8,494 nt of DNA, from NCBI GenBank assembly GCA_018063485.1, contig JAGPBG010000079.1:1-8494 (forward strand), in the 5' to 3' direction. The position numbers were made by a program, and so were the translations under genes. The stretch is from Cypionkella sp. (GTDB lineage: Bacteria; Pseudomonadota; Alphaproteobacteria; Rhodobacterales; Rhodobacteraceae). Positions 7,360-8,494 of the stretch are shown piece by piece; the stretch's first letter is position 1; each line of letters begins with the position of its first letter. The notes beneath the pieces are model-generated. The model was not told the origin of the DNA. It was given only the letters and a program-made list of their open reading frames with translations, and made no database searches.

Positions 7360-8235
7360 ATGACCCAGATCATCGCCCAATTTTCCGATATTTCCGCCAA
7401 TCATGACGCGGTGTTCTGCGATCTCTGGGGCTGCCTGCACAATGGCCAAACCGCCTTCCCCGCCGCAGTGGCCGCCCTTCAGGCCTACCGCGCCAGGGGT
7501 GGCAAGGTGATCTTGCTCACCAACGCCCCGCGCCCCCGTGCCACCGTGCTGGCCCATCTCGATCAGCTAAAGGTGCCCCGCGACACTTGGGATGACATCG
7601 TCACCTCCGGCGATGCCGCGCAATATGCCATGCTGACCGGTGCCGTCGGCCATCGCGTCCACCATATCGGAGCGGAAAAGGATGAAGATTTCTTCACCAC
7701 TTTCTCCCCCGATCTTGCCGCCATCGCTGCCGCCAATCCGCCGATCGAGCGCGTACCAATTGCCCAAGCCGAGGGCCTTGTCGTCACCGGTCTTGCCGAT
7801 GATCACACCGAAACCCCCGCCGATTATCGCGCTACGCTGCTGTTGGCGAAAACCCTCGGCCTGCCAATGCTCTGCGCCAATCCCGACATCACTGTCCATT
7901 CCGGTGACAAGCTGTTGTATTGCGCCGGAGCGCTGGCCAAAGCATACGAAGATATGGGCGGCACCGCGCTTTATTTCGGCAAACCGCATCCCCCGATCTA
8001 CGATCTGGCTCGCCGCCGCCTTGGCAACGCCGACCGGATCCTGTGCATCGGCGACGGCATCGCCACCGATGTTCAGGGCGGCATGTCCGAAGGGTTGGAC
8101 ACGCTTTTCATCACAGGCGGCATTGACCACGCGGCCTTTGGCCCCAACAGCAACACGCCAGACCCGGCCAAACTCGATGCTTGGCTACAGGCCAGGATGC
8201 TCTCCCCCAGCTACGCCATCGGGCGCCTTCGGTAG
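7360..8235 (+). CDS. HAD superfamily class IIA protein (TIGR01459-like)
   Basis: This 291-residue protein resembles NagD-type class IIA HAD phosphatases. Motif I is DLWGCLHNG with nucleophile Asp21, motif II is TNAPRP at 54-59, motif III is Lys208 in KPHPPIYD and motif IV is GDGIATD at 231-237. The C2-type cap lies between motifs II and III. In motif I the second Asp, normally the general acid/base two residues after the nucleophile, is Trp23. DxWG is, to my knowledge, characteristic of the TIGR01459 family, whose substrate is not established. The frame is open from an ATG at 7321, but that codon lies at the tail of the ppaC terminator without a ribosome binding site. The ATG at 7360 follows GAAAGG (7348-7353) with 6 bases spacing. 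The MaoC gene follows after 109 bases. Confidence 0.85.
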   Translation: MTQIIAQFSDISANHDAVFCDLWGCLHNGQTAFPAAVAALQAYRARGGKVILLTNAPRPRATVLAHLDQLKVPRDTWDDIVTSGDAAQYAMLTGAVGHRVHHIGAEKDEDFFTTFSPDLAAIAAANPPIERVPIAQAEGLVVTGLADDHTETPADYRATLLLAKTLGLPMLCANPDITVHSGDKLLYCAGALAKAYEDMGGTALYFGKPHPPIYDLARRRLGNADRILCIGDGIATDVQGGMSEGLDTLFITGGIDHAAFGPNSNTPDPAKLDAWLQARMLSPSYAIGRLR

Positions 8236-8288
8236 CGCAATAAAATTGCCCCGATTAAGTTTTCCCGGCACTTTTCATGCGCGGACGA

Positions 8289-8317
8289 TTGCGAGACTGG
8301 GCAGCTACGACTATGCT
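8289..8317 (+). promoter_or_regulatory. Possible promoter of the MaoC-like gene
   Basis: TTGCGA (8289-8294) and TATGCT (8312-8317) are spaced by 17 bases within the 109-base gap after the HAD gene. The predicted start near 8324 would leave a short leader with GGGGA at 8333-8337 as ribosome binding site. No strong terminator is seen between the HAD gene and this site; there is only a weak GCAAT/ATTGC stem at 8237-8249. Read-through from the HAD gene is therefore also possible. Confidence 0.4.
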
Positions 8318-8344
8318 GCGCCAGCAAAATCAGGGGATTCGCGC

Positions 8345-8494
8345 ATGTTCGACAATCAGTCTCGCGGCACCATCTGCATCGAAGACCTTGAAATCGGCAT
8401 GGTTCGCCATCTGACCAAAACCGTAACCGACCGCGATATCGAGCTTTTCGCCGAAGTTTCCACCGACAGAAACCCTGTCCATCTGGACGAATCC
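8345..8494 (+). CDS. MaoC-like (R)-specific enoyl-CoA hydratase, 5' part only
   Basis: The first 50 codons are present and the gene runs off the window end. The protein starts MFDNQSRGT, then has the ExLEIGM strand and the hydratase-2 signature FAEVSTDRNPVHLDE at about residues 35-49. Asp41 and His46, five residues apart, match the catalytic Asp/His pair of PhaJ-type hot-dog-fold hydratases, which convert trans-2-enoyl-CoA to (R)-3-hydroxyacyl-CoA. The product may feed polyhydroxyalkanoate synthesis or reflect another acyl-CoA pathway; the fragment cannot tell. GGGGA at 8333-8337 lies 7 bases before the ATG. The usual full length of about 150 residues cannot be checked. Confidence 0.85.
   Translation, partial: MFDNQSRGTICIEDLEIGMVRHLTKTVTDRDIELFAEVSTDRNPVHLDES

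Noticed and set aside
8237..8249. A GCAAT/ATTGC hairpin after the HAD gene as terminator
   Set aside because: The stem has only five mostly AT pairs and is followed by CCCC rather than a T-run, so it is too weak to call.

Overview
The window is about 8.5 kb of GC-rich, densely coding chromosome. It most likely comes from an alphaproteobacterium of the Rhodobacterales (Roseobacter/Rhodobacter type). This is inferred from the FMN riboswitch in front of a RibN-type DMT transporter, the CIRCE-controlled groES-groEL operon, a family II (Mn-dependent) pyrophosphatase, a TIGR01459-type HAD protein next to a MaoC hydratase, and the codon and GC style. No mobile element, CRISPR array, tRNA, rRNA or clear sign of recent transfer was seen.

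Layout. (1) Positions 1-2116, plus strand: an FMN riboswitch aptamer cut by the window edge, then a likely operon of ribN (riboflavin uptake), a small Nudix hydrolase and a GreA/GreB-like RNA polymerase factor. The last two genes overlap by 4 bases. (2) Positions 2117-2272: a convergent junction with three hairpins, including a perfect 28-bp palindrome that looks like the groEL terminator. (3) Positions 2273-4387, minus strand: groEL and groES, with a near-consensus promoter and a perfect CIRCE operator (HrcA site) upstream of groES. (4) Positions 4490-6246, plus strand, divergent from groES: an exported TraB/GumN-family protein overlapping by 4 bases an MBL-fold hydrolase that resembles N-acyl-homoserine lactonases. 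(5) Positions 6286-7319: a manganese-dependent inorganic pyrophosphatase with its own predicted promoter and a strong intrinsic terminator. (6) Positions 7360-8494: a HAD class IIA protein with an altered motif I, then the first 50 codons of a MaoC-like enoyl-CoA hydratase that runs off the window.

How the genes fit together. The first operon couples flavin sensing to riboflavin uptake. A 7-bp pairing between CTTTCAC and GTGAAAG would cover the ribN Shine-Dalgarno and suggests translational control. The groESL unit is a textbook HrcA/CIRCE heat-shock operon. The other genes are mostly housekeeping or metabolic and are not clearly linked to one another. I do not see a clear new multi-gene system. 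The items most worth a second look are the Gre-like factor that lacks the usual acidic coiled-coil tip, the TraB/GumN plus lactonase-like gene pair, the hairpin that replaces a Shine-Dalgarno in front of the Nudix gene, and the HAD protein lacking the second motif-I aspartate.
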